Notes: generated by a model not told the origin, from the letters alone. 64,000 nucleotides of DNA from Diorhabda sublineata (GCF_026230105.1 NC_079483.1:15927312-15991311), one strand, 5' to 3'. Positions 1 to 13,080 are shown, counted from the stretch's first letter. Numbers and translations are program-made.

Positions 1-554
1 AAATTGGTGCATATGGGTTTTCGAAGTGTCAAGAGAATCTTTACCGTCTTCATTGTAGCGTACCAAAAACCGAAGTGGACTTCCATTAACTTGTAAGAAT
101 TGTAAGAATTTTGGGTACCCCACGTGAGCAAAGGTTTTCAATTTCCAGCTTTTCAGTTACAATTGAATAAATTAGTGATCGTGAAATTCCATTCCATCTA
201 AATCTTCTCTTCAATAATTGCTTGTATCAGCTCATCATTAACCAAAGATGGGCGCTCACATCGTTCTTCACTTAAATTGACTGACCTATCTTCTGATCAT
301 TGAATTCCTCACAGCATTTACACACTCAATTTAACTTTCTTTGTATATATTCGTAGACAAAAAATCACAGTTCTGATTTCACAAGCGGCGGTATTTTCAA
401 TTAACGCTGACATACATAACAAAGCACTACAAAGAACACGTCTGCAGTCGCGATATGAAAATGGCATAGCTTGAGTCCGAGTAACTGCCCAGCATGCTTG
501 CAACTTCTGTTCTGCCGCTACTAAGAAAAGAAACGGAACATTAAATTTACCTTA
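1..554. other. No gene seen
   Basis: AT-rich DNA with only short, unconvincing open frames. Because the last exons of a diacylglycerol kinase gene lie just to the right on the + strand, this stretch is most simply part of an intron of that gene. No upstream kinase exon could be recognised here. Confidence 0.5.
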
Positions 555-1682
555 TACGAGGGTGATCCCAGAAGTACCTATCTCAACAAAGAAAGCATAA
601 AAATTTTGGAAAAAAATATATTTATTTTGTCTTTCAGCTTCATACACTTATCCCAGGATGTTCAGGCTCCTCAAAACAGCCATTAACTGCCGAAATCACC
701 TCTTCATTGTTGGAAAATCTTTGACCTCCGAGCCATTTTTTCAAGTCTGGGAACAGAAAATAATCTGGCGAAATTTCAAACTTCAAATCATGGATGTGTG
801 AGCTGGTGCATTGTCCTGACTTTCTTCTTAGCCAAGTGCGCCCGTTTTTGCTTGATTTCTTAACTCAAACGTTGCAATAACTTTGCATTATACTTTCCGC
901 TGTTAGTTTTTTCCTTTTCAAACAAATTATCTCACGTGCTTCCCTAAAAAATTGACTCCATGACCTTGGTTGCAGATGGAACGGTCTTTGCCTTCTTTGG
1001 AGCCGGTTATCCCTTTTCAATCCACTGTTTCGATTTTTTTTTGTTTTGGGTGTAAAGTAATTAGCACACGTTGTGAAACGGTGCAAAAGTCGGCTTTATT
1101 TCTGTTAAACACTGCCAAACACTCGATGAAAACATCTTCACGATAGCGTTTTTGTTCTATTGTGAGCAAATGCTGCAATTATCTTGCGCACAGCTTTCTC
1201 AGGTCCAAATTTTCATTTAATATGTGATGTACCCCACTTTTTGAAATGCCTACTATGTCTCCTAGCTTACACATTTTCAGACGTTGACTTTCTTTAACAT
1301 TTCTAGAGTCGTCACCTCATTTTGTACACCATTGCAATGCTGGTCTTCGCAGGTCGTACGGCCTCGTTTAAACTCTACTATCCAATATTTCACTGTTGAT
1401 AATGAAAGAGCAATCTCACCCAGAGTATAATCTAGTTCATATTTCATATTATGTGGGCTAATGCCTTTCAAAAATGTATTACATCACATGATGTTGACCA
1501 ACTTCTTCCATGTTCACAAATTCACTGAAAACGTTCACTATTGATGGCTGCCAAACAACTACTAAACAACGTGGTGGCTTCAAACTTGAAATATATTCTG
1601 TATACATTGTGTACTTTCTAATACGGTGGTGTTTTTCGAGCAGCTACCACCATCGTTAGGTCAGTCTGGGGCCATCCTCGTA
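555..1682 (-). mobile_element. Degenerate mariner-family element, nearly full length
   Basis: The ends are imperfect inverted repeats beginning TACGAGGGTGATCCCAGAAG on the left. The right end, read backwards, starts TACGAGGATGGCCCCAGACT; the TA may be the target duplication. The minus strand encodes broken pieces of a mariner transposase: an N-terminal helix-turn-helix part around 1277-1471 containing EFKRGRTTCEDQ and NEVTTLEMLKKV, and near the left end a C-terminal part reading PDYFLFPDLKKWLGGQRF. The order is correct for a minus-strand gene. The frame is interrupted by stops and shifts, so the copy is dead. It probably sits in an intron of the kinase gene ending at 2117. A deleted relative with matching ends lies at 27628-28446. 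Confidence 0.85.
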
Positions 1683-1849
1683 TTCGTTCAATAACAGCCT
1701 TTATCGTTGGATGACAACATGACTGGTATCAACTGTGAAAGTTTAGTCCCTATTGGAAATCCCAGTATTTAGTATCATTTTTATGAGTCCCAAAAAACTC
1801 TTTCATTTATTTAGCCACATCATTATAAGAATGATTTGATGCTTTTTAG

Positions 1850-2117
1850 ATCACAAACAGCTCTCCATAAAGCGGTTGCCTACAAGTGGCCCAACATTTG
1901 TTGCATTTTAATAGCTTGCGGAGCTGATTTGGAGATCAAAGATCATCGAGGGCTCACTCCAAGACTTTTAGCATTACAAAATAATGACCATGAATTGGTG
2001 GCATATTTAGAAAGTGAGTACTAAAAACTACTATGTTTATAATACAAACTATGTCATTTTGTTTTAGGTCAGCAGCAGTTTCAATTGGTTTCTTCTGATT
2101 TGGGAACAATCGTATAG
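1850..2117 (+). CDS. rdgA: Diacylglycerol kinase zeta/iota type (rdgA-like), last two coding exons
   Basis: Two exons are visible: 1850-2013 and 2068-2117 (stop TAG 2115-2117), flanked by CTTTTTAG, A|GTGAGT and TTTTAG. Joined, they give an ankyrin repeat (TALHKA, then ACGADLEIKDHRGLTP) followed by the short tail AYLESQQQFQLVSSDLGTIV. The tail lines up with the C-terminus of vertebrate DGK-zeta, which has AYLESRQNY and ends in the PDZ ligand ETAV. Type IV diacylglycerol kinases phosphorylate diacylglycerol to phosphatidic acid; in Drosophila, rdgA does this in photoreceptors. The catalytic part, C1 domains and earlier ankyrin repeats are not in the window. The final TIV fits a class I PDZ-binding motif. 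The ankyrin call is firm; assignment to rdgA rests on the tail. Confidence 0.78.
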
Positions 2118-3669
2118 GATGGAAAATATCCTTAAAAACATTTCTTATGGCCCTTCAGGCATCAAAGCAATTTACTTTTTTCCTAAAATGCCTTACTATA
2201 TATGTTTAATTGGAATTAAAACACAGAGGGACCCATATCTACAATGTTGTAATTTCATTCTTTATTATATTTCAAAATGGTCTTCTCTGTGAAAATTCTT
2301 GGTATGCCTTGAAAGATTCAAAATATTTGAAGATAAGTTATTGGAAATGAATTGGTCTAATTTTTCAATCAAGTGATAAAAAAGAAGTGACGTAAAGTTT
2401 GGAGACTTTTCTCCAGTTCTCAGCGAATAATTGATTTTCCTACAAAATTTTTGTGATAGTTTTCGAAATTATGAGATTTAAACTTATTCATTCCAATTTC
2501 AGCCTTCTAGTTTGACTAAACATAGAAAATTGAATGTTACATTTTTGAATCACAGAAATTCATCAAAATTTTCTGAAAATCAATTTTGGATTGATCATTT
2601 ATGATACAACATAACAATTTTCCAGCATTGGTTCCAAAAATGATATGTAATATCTACAGAAAATCCTACTTTTCTCATACGTCCTATAAAAACTGTCCAA
2701 ATTGAATTTTGAAGTAAAACTGTAATTACATTTTAAGATAATTCTCTGTTTCCCTGGATCAACTAGGAAGTTGGGGCCAATAAAGTAATGGGTGTAGGAT
2801 ATAAAAACTTTATTCACTAATAAAAATAACATTTTGAATCTTTCCGGTAGAGCTTGTTGTATATATGTAGGAAATAAGGTCCATTTTATTCTTAGAGCAT
2901 GTACGTGACATCACGTATTTTTTACCCACTACATTTATTAAAAACATTGTGATAATTCTATTTAGAAACTTCTAACTTAACATTTGTGTTATTCATTTCA
3001 TATTATATCAATTTGGAGCAAACAAATTAATAACTTCAACAAAACTCTACTCTAAAAAGTTCATAAATGTTTTTTATGAATATTTTAATGTCGAATCCTA
3101 TTCTATAAATATGATGATTCAAACTTAATAGATTAAACATAATTCTTACTATTATAAAATTTAAAAACTATACAAGGTCAAGTGCGTGGAATTTAGAGAA
3201 AGTCAACCAGACCTGTCGTACGAATCTGGTCGTTTATTTAACATAATTCAGTAACTAAATATACTTGTAACTATTACAAAGATAAGTCAAATTGTTTTTA
3301 ATTTATATCAATATGTCTAAACACGCTTTTCTAGTAGATAAAAGAGAAGCTCCTTGAATAAATTTTGTTGAGAAACTACAAATAAAACGATGAAAATGCG
3401 TCTGAAAATACAATGAAAACGAAATTTATGATAGAGAAGAAAATGTTAAAGTTAATAAATACAAAGAAATGGGTGAAAATGAGACTGAACAGTTGAGGTT
3501 TAGCTTACAATGACGAGAAATCAACTTTTAACTGCTGGTCTAAAAATTCGGAGTTTTCACAAATCAATCAAAGCTGAACTGAGCTGATAGTGTCGCCATA
3601 TGGCCAAGTCTTCAATTTTTGAAAAATCATTGTTTTCATTGTATTCTATACTTTACTAATATTCCTAAG
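2118..3669. other. No gene seen (3' flank of the kinase gene)
   Basis: AT-rich sequence with no open frame resembling a known protein on either strand. The first few hundred bases should hold the 3' untranslated region of the kinase gene. Confidence 0.5.
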
Positions 3670-4061
3670 CATTGGCAAAGAGAAATCATAGCAAAACCGT
3701 TTTAGTGATTAGATCAGATAAATCGACCACATCCACTTGCCAGTTCTTTTCAAAAGATACAGTACCTGCAAATTTGACAAAGAAGAAGCAGAGGAATCCA
3801 ATAGAATGTAAAAGCAATCAGGAGCAAGTTTTGAGGTATATATACAACGAGTTACTCGTATTGACTTTTTCCCATTCCTGATCATTCATTCCTCCTTCTT
3901 GACAAGGATTTTACACAAATTTAAAATAAGTTAATCCCAGTTTTTAATATGTATATGTATACAAAATTATATTTGAAATTTCTTAGGTGGTCGATAAACA
4001 ATCTTATAGTGTAGTCTCTAAAGCTAAAAAAAGGGATCAGCTTCGAAATAAAATTGAATAA
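3670..4061 (+). CDS. Possible pair of exons of an unrecognised gene
   Basis: I do not recognise this protein. An open stretch from 3670 encodes a Lys/Ser/Thr-rich segment (HSKTVLVIRSDKS, then LTKKKQRNPIECKSNQEQ). It is preceded by an acceptor-like CCTAAG and followed by possible donors after 3827 or 3835. After the acceptor TTTCTTAG, a second short frame at 3987-4061 reads VVDKQSYSVVSKAKKRDQLR and ends in TAA. Joining 3827 to 3987 keeps the frame, but uses a weak donor (CAA|GTTTTG). The stronger donor at 3835 gives a quick stop. No start exon was found. It could equally be chance open sequence. Confidence 0.25.
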
Positions 4062-4479
4062 GTTAAAAGTTTGTATAAACCCCAGTTCAAGCTCAGCTCT
4101 TTCTTTTTGTTTGTTTATTTTTTATCACCTGACCCTTTTTTATCATAACCGAGAGCAGATATGCTGTCAACATCTCCGAGACGACGTCGGAGAGTCAGAG
4201 AACATTTATTCTCCCCGTATTTTTCATTAACTTGTAGTAGAATATAAATTTTATTTTCAATAATTTCTGATAACTTAGAGAGATCAATATCATGTTGGTA
4301 GCAAAGCGTGAAATGAAAAATATCGATACGTATAAAATAATATTGAATCTCGAATTTTTGTTAATGAATTAAAGCAAAATTTCAACCGTTTTTCTCAATT
4401 ATGTATCCTGGTATAGAATTAAAATCGTTATAGTTATTATAATATAATATTCTTATTACCATTTACAATAGGGTCCTTG

Positions 4480-5110
4480 CAGTGACTGTCCTGCCTTCTC
4501 TTATCCCAGTCCATTCTCTAATATTCTTCAACAGGCTTGTTTCCTTTCCAATTCCTCTACTACCTTCAACTTATCCCATCATAATCAAATGGAGGATATT
4601 AATTTAATGCTATCCACCAACTCACGAACTGCATTTGCTCTGTTAAGGACTGCATCGTTTGTTTGCATAGCTGTCCACGGTATCTTGAGGATACGTCTAT
4701 ATAACCACATTTCAAAAGCCTCTAAACGATTAATGGTAAAAATTTATAAAGTCCATGCCTTGGCCCCATATAAGAGAATTTGATTATCCGGTTCCGGATT
4801 TGAAATTTTAAATTATCATTAGAGAAGAGTGATGTGATCTCATTTTGAAAAATATTGTACGAGCTACCTCAATTCTACATTTAGATCCAGTTGTTCAGTA
4901 ATGTAGCAACCAAGATATTTGAAACTGAACACTCTTTGAATCGTTTGTCCGTTCCACTCCGTCAAAGGCGTTCAAAAGACATTGCAGTCCATGCAAGTCG
5001 TCACACAGTACAACTATATCGTCTGATTGTATTCATAAGTTTACCGTTAATTTTTACTCCATATAATATATTGTGTTGAAGATCTTATCTTCAACATTAT
5101 TCATCAATTC
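4480..5110 (-). mobile_element. Non-LTR retrotransposon fragment (3' end of reverse transcriptase ORF)
   Basis: Read on the minus strand, this region has scattered matches to the end of LINE reverse transcriptase ORFs: pieces like WNGQTIQRVF, FKYLGCYIT, then a stretch resembling FEMWLYRRILKIPW. It is full of stops and frame changes. The open frames on the + strand are shadows of this. Confidence 0.55.
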
Positions 5111-7900
5111 AACATCAATTATTTTGCATTCTTCTGTCGATTTTTCGTTGATTTTTATCGCCAATATAATTTTTGGATGATTCTTACGTCGGAACTATCA
5201 ATGGATTTCTTATTACTTCTAAAATGGGCGATGATGAAGAAACTTTTAAAATATTTAATGTTTTTACAACTTTTAAACAGTCAGCTGAAGTTGAGGCACC
5301 AAGGAATTCTTCGATAATGTCGGATTTTTGTCGTTTTAATGCCAACGGACGAGGTGTTTCACGAAACGCCCTTTTCCGGTCTTTCTAGCAATCAAATTTG
5401 GTTGGAAAAGTAGTTTTTTTTGCTTTGTGTTAGTTTCCACATCATATAATGTTCCAAATCTGTTTCAAGCTACAGTAAAAAATAACAATAAGTTGACATT
5501 TTTTAAATTCCAATAGATGAAAATTACATTGAAATGGTTTTCACAATCATATACTGGGCTGCCAAGTTTGACGCTCGCATAATCCCTTCTTATAGCTTGA
5601 AACTATAGTTTTCGTCGTTTTTCCTCTCGAGGGACTTGCACACAACCTTTATTTGGTGTTTCATACTAGTTTTTGTACATTCTGATACAATGCACCAACG
5701 ATACGTCAACTTATATTCTACAAAATTGAATACTCGCAGCCGTGCAAGTGTTTTTTAAAAGAATCCCAACAACTCTGTTTAAACTGTATTTACTTCTAAC
5801 CTCACTTAAGTTTGTTTACTTACTTTCTACGTCACAGAACGTCACACTCAGTCATGTGATAACAAATGCATTTAGGCGCGTCCTTCAGGTAGTTAAATTT
5901 ATTTATTTTTTTTATGAACTAATTTACCGTTTGAAAAAAATTAAAAAAATAGTGTGTGATTAAGAATGATATATTAAACGTAGTTACGATATGAAAAAAA
6001 AGTATGCAAGGACCTTATTTGTCATATGGTTTACTAGGAAACTTTGTTCAAGCAACTGCCTGCCACAGAACATACCCTAAGAAGAAATGCTAGCTCAGTT
6101 GTTATTCAATGGCGGGTTTTCGATGCTAGTGCCTTCGATGGTAGGTGGCAGAACTAATTCATTTTCGCGGCTCTTTTAAATTTACAATATTTCCATCCAG
6201 TTCCGTTTTTGCAATTGGCTGAATTCACGATAAAGAACAACTTAGAGCTGGTACACGTTTATTTACAAAATAATATTTACATAAATTTTCACCTAAACCA
6301 ACGCAAATTGGTAGTCGTAGAACACACATCAGAAAAGCGTTTGGGAAATTTAAACATATTATTTATCTTGACAATTGACATTGACAGTAATGACAGATTT
6401 TTATTACACGAGCGCCATGATTCATAAGGTGTTGTGTTGCTGAAATTTAAATGCGAAAGTCGACTTTCTTATTGGGTATGTTCTGTGCTTCCTGGACCTG
6501 TCGCTCACGTTTAGTTGTTGTCGCGTCCTAGTCACGTTGCAAATACAATTGCTGATGAAGGACTTCCATCACCAAATGCGCTTTACGACCCAATACTTCA
6601 TGGTTGAGTAAACCTTGAAATCATAGTAGATCATATTAAACTACAATAGAGACCACGTCTTGTTTAAGCCACTCTTAAACATCGTGGCTACCCTCATGTG
6701 GTTATACTGTCTCTATAAAGCCACTGTAGTCAGAGTTAACCACTGAAAGAAGAATATAGAGTAACTCTCGTATAAAAGAAGCACATTATCTTGTATAACT
6801 GTGTAATTTTCATCTGAATTTTTAAACAATAAGATGTCTTTAGCTCGAATGTGACACGCTACGTAATTGAAAATCGTGTTTAGACGTGGTGAACAAAAAA
6901 AACCTGCTTGATTATCTGTAGTTATGAAACCAGTTTGATAAATATGAAATGTGCAATGCAACAATTTTATAGTAAGTAAAAAAAATCTATAAATCTTTCC
7001 ATATTATACCTATTGCACAGAAAAATTATATCTATGTAAACTAAAAGTAAAGTTTAAGTGCTTAGCTATACATTAACAATTGAATCAGTCTACCACAACT
7101 TGTCCACTTTTGGATATAACAGAGGGTCCAACAACTCCAAGTATATTATATTATAGTCATATTCTCCCAATTATTTTATCAAAAAACATCTATGAAATAA
7201 AAAAATTGACGACACTGAAGGGTTAAAAAGTGTACTGCCCTTCACAAAAAAATAGAGATGTCTAATTTCCAGCCCACCCCTTTCCGAGATATAACCCTTA
7301 AAGGGTGGTGACTAAAATTCAGTTTTTATTTTTTGATAGTTACTGAAACGAAAAAGAAGTTACCCAAAACACCTCCATTTCACAATGAATCACATGATAT
7401 CATCAACTAAAACACTTATTTTTTGCCTTCACCCCCTCAACATCTGAATCATCATGCAACTTAGTTGCGATTGGTCACTAATATGTTAAACAACTTTGTA
7501 AGAAAGCTATTGGGGTGTTTTAAATGCGTTATTCCTCTTCCATTTTTTGATCGTTGATAACTTCTTGGTGTTTATCTACCTCAACATCAAAAGCGTTCCT
7601 AAAGTCTGTAGAAGAAGGTAAACGCTTGATGTGACGATACCTACATGAAGACTGTTTATGTACTGGCAACATGTGAGGTATAAAATAGTATTTAGAATGG
7701 TTTGAAGTTATTGAATGAAGTACCGCCCCACTACTTTATAATTATGTTGATCTGTTACCACTTATTGTCACAACATACTATGAATCTAAGCTCGTAGCTC
7801 GTGTTCGACTATATACTGTCTGCATGCAAATAATCATTCCTTGCTAAAGGAATAAACTGATTTCTTACTTCTAATCCCCGATCTTTTCGATTTGTGAAGG
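5111..7900. other. No gene seen; AT-rich, one small hairpin
   Basis: No open frame here resembles a known protein. A short imperfect hairpin lies near 6644-6683, where CCACG-TGTTTAAG is followed by CTTAAACA-CGTGG. It may be a relic of a small inverted-repeat element. Confidence 0.45.
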
Positions 7901-7929
7901 CCTCTACCAAGTCTAGAGCACCTTCCACT

Positions 7930-8450
7930 TTAATTCACCTTCAGTATCTATGGTAGCTAAGGTAGATAACACATAGACCTTCAGCTAGGCCCGTCGTGCC
8001 CCACTTGACGTCACCAAAGTCCTATGTCCTTTGAGAAGCCGAACAGGCTCTTTGGCTTGAACCCTTTGATGTCGTTAGGCAGGTTGTGGGGTTCGCCCTG
8101 CACTCGCAGATAAAGTGGTTTGCAGTTTCGTCCTCCCCCATGCACCAGTGGCCCTCCGGATCATCTGTGATGCCCATGGTGTGAAGGAGACGTCTTAAAT
8201 GGTAGTGGTCGGTTACTAGTCTGATTTCGCGCCTATTTAACTGGATTAGTTGTTTGGTGAGAGACGAGCGGGGTCCATCTATATGGGTCTTCGATTGTCT
8301 CATGCCAGGCGTCTCCATCCATCTTTATCGAGCCTGTCGTGCGAGAAGGCTGTTGAGAGACGCACCAAGGATGGATTCTGAGATTGAAGATAGTGTTCTG
8401 ATGAAGATTTCGGAAGTACTCATTCGAACACATGTTCATCCGAATTCGCA
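7930..8450 (-). mobile_element. Non-LTR retrotransposon fragment (RNase H/3' end)
   Basis: The minus strand around 8022-8318 reads IRLVTDHYHLRRLLHTMGIT, then HWCMGEDETANHFICEC. This is the pattern seen just after RNase H in several insect LINE families (VTGHYHLRRHL, then a Cys/His-rich EEETAEHILCEC). The same element family occurs in pieces at about 38095-38790 and 51217-51470. Frames are broken. Confidence 0.65.
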
Positions 8451-8460
8451 TCTATATTAA

Positions 8461-10380
8461 TCGCAGAGTGAGGTATTAAAAGCGTTTTTGCGCTTGAATC
8501 ATAGCAGATACATAGCAGATTACATGTTTACGAATACGTTATTCGAGATAAAATCACAAAAACCCAATGGTGTTAAATCTGGCGAGCGAGGTGTTACAGC
8601 CTTTTCATTTATATCGACTGATACTTGTCCTAGATATAATTATATAAAAAATAATAGAGCGTACTTACTACGGTTCTAAAAGAAACTTTGATCGGAGAAT
8701 CCAAAGTCAGACAATTATTTTTATTTCATAGATTTTAAAACTTACTTGATAGTTTATAGAAATTGCAATATGTATATCTTGATAAAAATGAAACTGTACG
8801 GATTGTTATTTTCACAAAAAAATATTGTATTTAAATGAACCTTAGCCTAAACTGTTCTTATGATTTGGAAAACAACAATCTGAGGGTATTTATATATAAA
8901 TATATATATAAAAAAATTAATTGTACATAACTTTTTCCTCTAGTTGAAATTTTTACTCAGGCAAAAGTCAAATGAAAGTAGTCTTAGAAAATCTATATAC
9001 TGCTACTGAATATATTGCAATAGTGAAAAGTTCACCAAAATGCAATCAAAATCAGATTATCAACGGTAATAAAAAACTGGATATAGTATTTTCATATATA
9101 TATATATAGTTAAAAGCTAATATATGTATGTGGTAGATAAACATGGTGTACAATGTGATCTAAAAAGTTTGAACGACAACTGTATTGAGTTGAATGTGCT
9201 AGGTTAGTTGAGTTGCCTCCAGCTGCAATCGTTATTTTCGACAAAATTATATTTCAACAATATCCAACAATAGTTACCTCTGCTCAAGACACAATGAATG
9301 TTTATATAAGGGGGGCAAAATCAATACTATCCCCCCAATATTAAAATGTCAAACTTGATACTTCAACAATCATCAATAGCTTTTAATCCACCGTTATTTC
9401 CTTTATTGCCTACATTATGTGAAGTAATTGCTCAAAAAACATTTCCATCTATTAATAACTTACTAGGGACTTTTCATTTAGATGTGAGATGGTTTGATAG
9501 AAGCTTTGACTTCAAATTGTTTGCTTGGAGAAAGCAAAGTTCTTTTTCTATTCGGGGAAAGATTTTGTTTTTGGTGGACTCAACTGCTCTTTAATATTAA
9601 TTAGCATTTCAGAAACCATTTTTCTGGTAATACCAAATATACATCTTGGTTTACAACGAACTCTGACGGCTTTCAATTTCTAACCGCCATCTCTATCTTG
9701 CCATAGCTCTTCTGTTAGTTCTCTGTCTTGCATTTCCTTCCAGCTGTTATGTGGTCTTTCTGTTTTCCATTTTCCTTGGGCTATTCACTTTAGGATCTGT
9801 ATAGGCACTCTATTGTCTGATTAGCTATTTGGTTTTGATCTCATTGATTGATATGTGTCATTATCTCCTTTAATTCTGCCATTTTTCATCCTTTCCCTTC
9901 TGGATTTGTCCGCTGTTTTTATCCAGAAGTCCATTTGGTTCGTAATTACCATTTTTCCGTAGATTACAAAGCTTTTAAGGATTGTGATCAGAGGATTAGA
10001 TTCCGAGGTCCCGGTATCCCGGACGATTTTATATCCCGAAGATTTCGGGATTGTAATTAACTAATTCCAACTTTTATATGGAGTCACTTTTCAACCGCGA
10101 AAGCTTTGCCTTAACTATTTTGAAAAACGCAGGAGGACTTATCAAATAATTGCGCACAGATTAATCCTCGAAAAATTTTGAAAAATAGAAAAAACAAAAA
10201 CAAAATCCACGGGCAATGTTAAAGAATCCATACTATTTCAATGAAAATGACAGTCTTAATGATGTTTCTGTCGCGAATGGCTGCAGTAGATGAGTTTTCC
10301 ATTTATCATTTTTGTAACGTCAAATGCATGCATGCATCCCCCAAATGACATTATTTTGCAAAAATATATGAAACTGGACC
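8461..10380. other. No gene seen; contains short (TA)n tracts
   Basis: AT-rich sequence. Short alternating T/A runs occur around 8893-8914 and 9096-9109. The open frame at 9346-9594 has no recognisable features. Confidence 0.45.
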
Positions 10381-10445
10381 AAAAAAAATCTTGTTTGTTC
10401 CTTGATTGCAACAATCTCTTTACAATGCTTGAACGCTTTATGCTC

Positions 10446-10870
10446 TTAGGCCCATTGTGATGCCCTTGTTGACTTTTCAGTCAGCACCATTTCATTCCTC
10501 TTCCCTATATCTTCTGTTGCCAGGTCCTTGCCTTCTTTCCAAGCTTTTCCAGTTTGCAATGAAGCCAAGTCCTTAACACCCAGCTCCGCTGCTTTTTCCA
10601 GACATTCCAATGTTTCACTCCCCATGCATTGTAGTCGTTTCGACGCCAATGCTGTGCAGTAACACATTAGGTGTCGGTTCTGATACCCTGATTCTAGAGC
10701 CTACTGTGCAGTGACCGGTAATCACTGCTACGACCCTTCGGATCGAGGCTTTCCCATAGCTTAGCAATTCTGTTGTCTCCCTCTTCTGTGGAACCGGCCA
10801 CAAGGAGTCATCTCTATTACTCCATTGCTTGCCGTGCTCTCCCTCTAATGTTCTATCTATCGTGTCTAAT
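10446..10870 (-). mobile_element. Non-LTR retrotransposon fragment (region after RNase H)
   Basis: On the minus strand, around 10615-10803, the reading KASIRRVVAVITGHCTVGS resembles the LINE motif VGVITGHCLIGKHA that follows the RNase H domain. The downstream part shifts frame and contains stops. It is a second LINE lineage, distinct from the piece at 7930-8450. Confidence 0.6.
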
Positions 10871-10884
10871 TCTTTTGAGCACCA

Positions 10885-11490
10885 AGGTTACAGATGCAAT
10901 GAAAACAAAGCGCCTGAAGTGGGCCATACAATGGCAATGACAAAGATTTGGACTAAAGATCGGTAAGATATTGTAATTTATTAAAAAATTGATACATCAT
11001 TATCATTTTCAGTTAAATAAAGCAAAGAAAGATGTATAAAGTATCATCCTGACTGTGCTGTCCCAGCGGTTAACATCGCAACAAAGTGATGATTTGGTCA
11101 GTCATCAGCGACAAAAGCACTGGACGTCTTTACATCATAAGAGAAATAATGAGGCAAGATCAGTACAAAGAAGTCTTACAAAATCGGTTGATTTTGCGGT
11201 TCAGAGAATGATTTCCAAATGGGGAAATATTCACTTTTATGCAAGATGGAGTTCCCTGTCACACTGCTCGGCTAAAGCTCTTTTGGCAAAAGAAAATATC
11301 CCTATGTTATATTGGTTATGTAATAATCCTGAAATGAACCCAATTAAAAATGTGTGGGAGCTGATGCAAAGGAAAGTGGCTGAAGAGGTGATCACCAATC
11401 TCCATGTGTGGAATCACCATCTTCAAATGCGCCGGATTAAAGCTTCAATAGGGACTGAAGGTGGCTTAGCTAAATATTGATTTTAGTTAC
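10885..11490 (+). mobile_element. Tc1-like transposase remnant
   Basis: Pieces in changing frames match a Tc1-family DDE transposase. MKTKRLKWA appears near 10898. FMQDGVPCHTARL, which carries the second catalytic Asp, lies near 11236-11274. Around 11330-11400 there is NPIKNVWELMQRKVAEEV, where the third acidic residue is expected just before the conserved NVWE motif. At least two frameshifts separate them, so no intact enzyme is made. The terminal repeats were not found. Confidence 0.75.
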
Positions 11491-12950
11491 ATTATTTTCA
11501 TTTTTCTTTTAAACCTGATATACATATGATTTTCTTAATTTATGCCGTTTTATTTTTGTTAAATTAATCAGTAATTGCTTAGAATATATAAAAATTACAA
11601 AAAGAATCAATTTAAAACAATTAAACGGTACAATATCACTCTTGGGCGTCCAATAATTTGGCCAGGTGCTGTAGATTGTGCAAGGTTAGCATATTATGCG
11701 ATAGAAGTTCGGCAACCTCTGCAAAATATCAGTATTGCCTTAAGTATGACCAAATTAAAGTCTTTTTTTTTATTTTCAGTCGATTTATGAACTGCGGCTA
11801 CTAAAACTATTTTGATCACATGCGAAAGGACATATATGTGCGACACGTTCATTTCTAGCGTAGATAGTTGATTGAGAAAAAATTGGATTTGTTATTATGC
11901 AGAACTGATTATATCAGTGAATCAGAACAGATTGCATAGAATCATTTTTGTTGTATTTTGTTGACCTTCAAAGACTGATGGTCAAAATTTTGTGGTATGC
12001 ATAATAATTTTTGGTGAGTTTTTACATTGCTACCTAGTTTTTATCTTTTCTCGCATTGTTATGGATTTTCTCCTAATTAAATAGGTATCTGATTACCTAT
12101 GTGATATTAATGTAAATTTTAAAGCAATGGAATTATCAATTTTAAATTCGTGCATGTTTAAATCATTACACAATTTAACAAATAAAAGTACATTGGTAAC
12201 CCAATTGAAACGACTGAAAACATTTAGTTAATGAAAGGTTATCCAAAGGTTTTTGTTGAATTTACCACAAAAATTGTCCATCTCGCGTTTATCAAAATTA
12301 ATATTATGCGTCAATTCTTCATGTTTACACTTTTGTTTTTTACGATACTTCAAAGCAAATTATTGAAACTAATTCAGTCGTCTTCGAAACGCAAGATAAT
12401 AAACGATAACAAACGCTCGCGTTCAAGCTCGCGCCGAGCTCGCGCTATTTTATATTCGGCGCTCGCGTTCCAGCGACTAACCAATGAATACATGATATCA
12501 TTTTTCTATAATATTGTAGTCCTCCTCTTTGTTTTCTATCCCTATTTATTGGGCGCATTTTAAATTGTCGATGTCGTTTCCTTTTTTAATTTAACCAAAG
12601 TGCCACAGATGCACAAAGTACCAGTTTCATGTTAAATTGAAGCTTAAACTACCCCCTGACCGCCGGTAATGTTTAAACCGAAGTTTTTAAGTAACCAACA
12701 CCATCTATAAAACGTGAAAAAAACGTAATTTAAACGGATTTTTGAGGTTTAAACTTCACTTGTGAAATTAGGCCTAAACTATGTCAAGATAAATGAAGAT
12801 ATTTGTTGGACAGTTATGGAACTCATGAAGGATCCAAAGTTTCTGGCAGCATTAACGACGTTGAAAAAGAAGCCTAGTAGTGACCAAAATTTTTCTTCAC
12901 TATCACAAATATATGAGTATCGTTAAAACCATGTTAGAAGGTATAAAAAA
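11491..12950. other. No gene seen; one GC-rich palindromic patch
   Basis: Mostly AT-rich. A compact patch at about 12413-12475 contains repeated GCTCGCG and GAGCTCGCGC words in both orientations, unlike its surroundings. The open frame at 12231-12563 simply crosses it. Confidence 0.4.
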
Positions 12951-13080
12951 TGAGATGTAAGATGTCCTTAAAATACACTATTTGCAATCACATCTTGATT
13001 TCTTTCCACAAAATTTGGGAGTCGTAATTGTTAAGCACGGTGTTTCCTCCAAGGCATCGCGCTATTTAAAAAAAAAAGGC
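12950..13080 (+). mobile_element. Fragment of a widespread transposon-associated protein family
   Basis: The reading IHYLQSHLDFFPQNLGVV at about 12970-13024 matches a conserved block of a repeat-encoded protein family common in insect and Hydra genomes, where an SLKIHFLHSHLDFFP segment is typical. A longer piece of the same family is at 54495-54985. Upstream and downstream parts are not readable. Confidence 0.5.

Noticed and set aside
7900..8460. A host gene for a Cys/His-rich protein
   Set aside because: The motif order matches the region after RNase H in LINE elements, and decayed copies recur at 38.1 and 51.2 kb.
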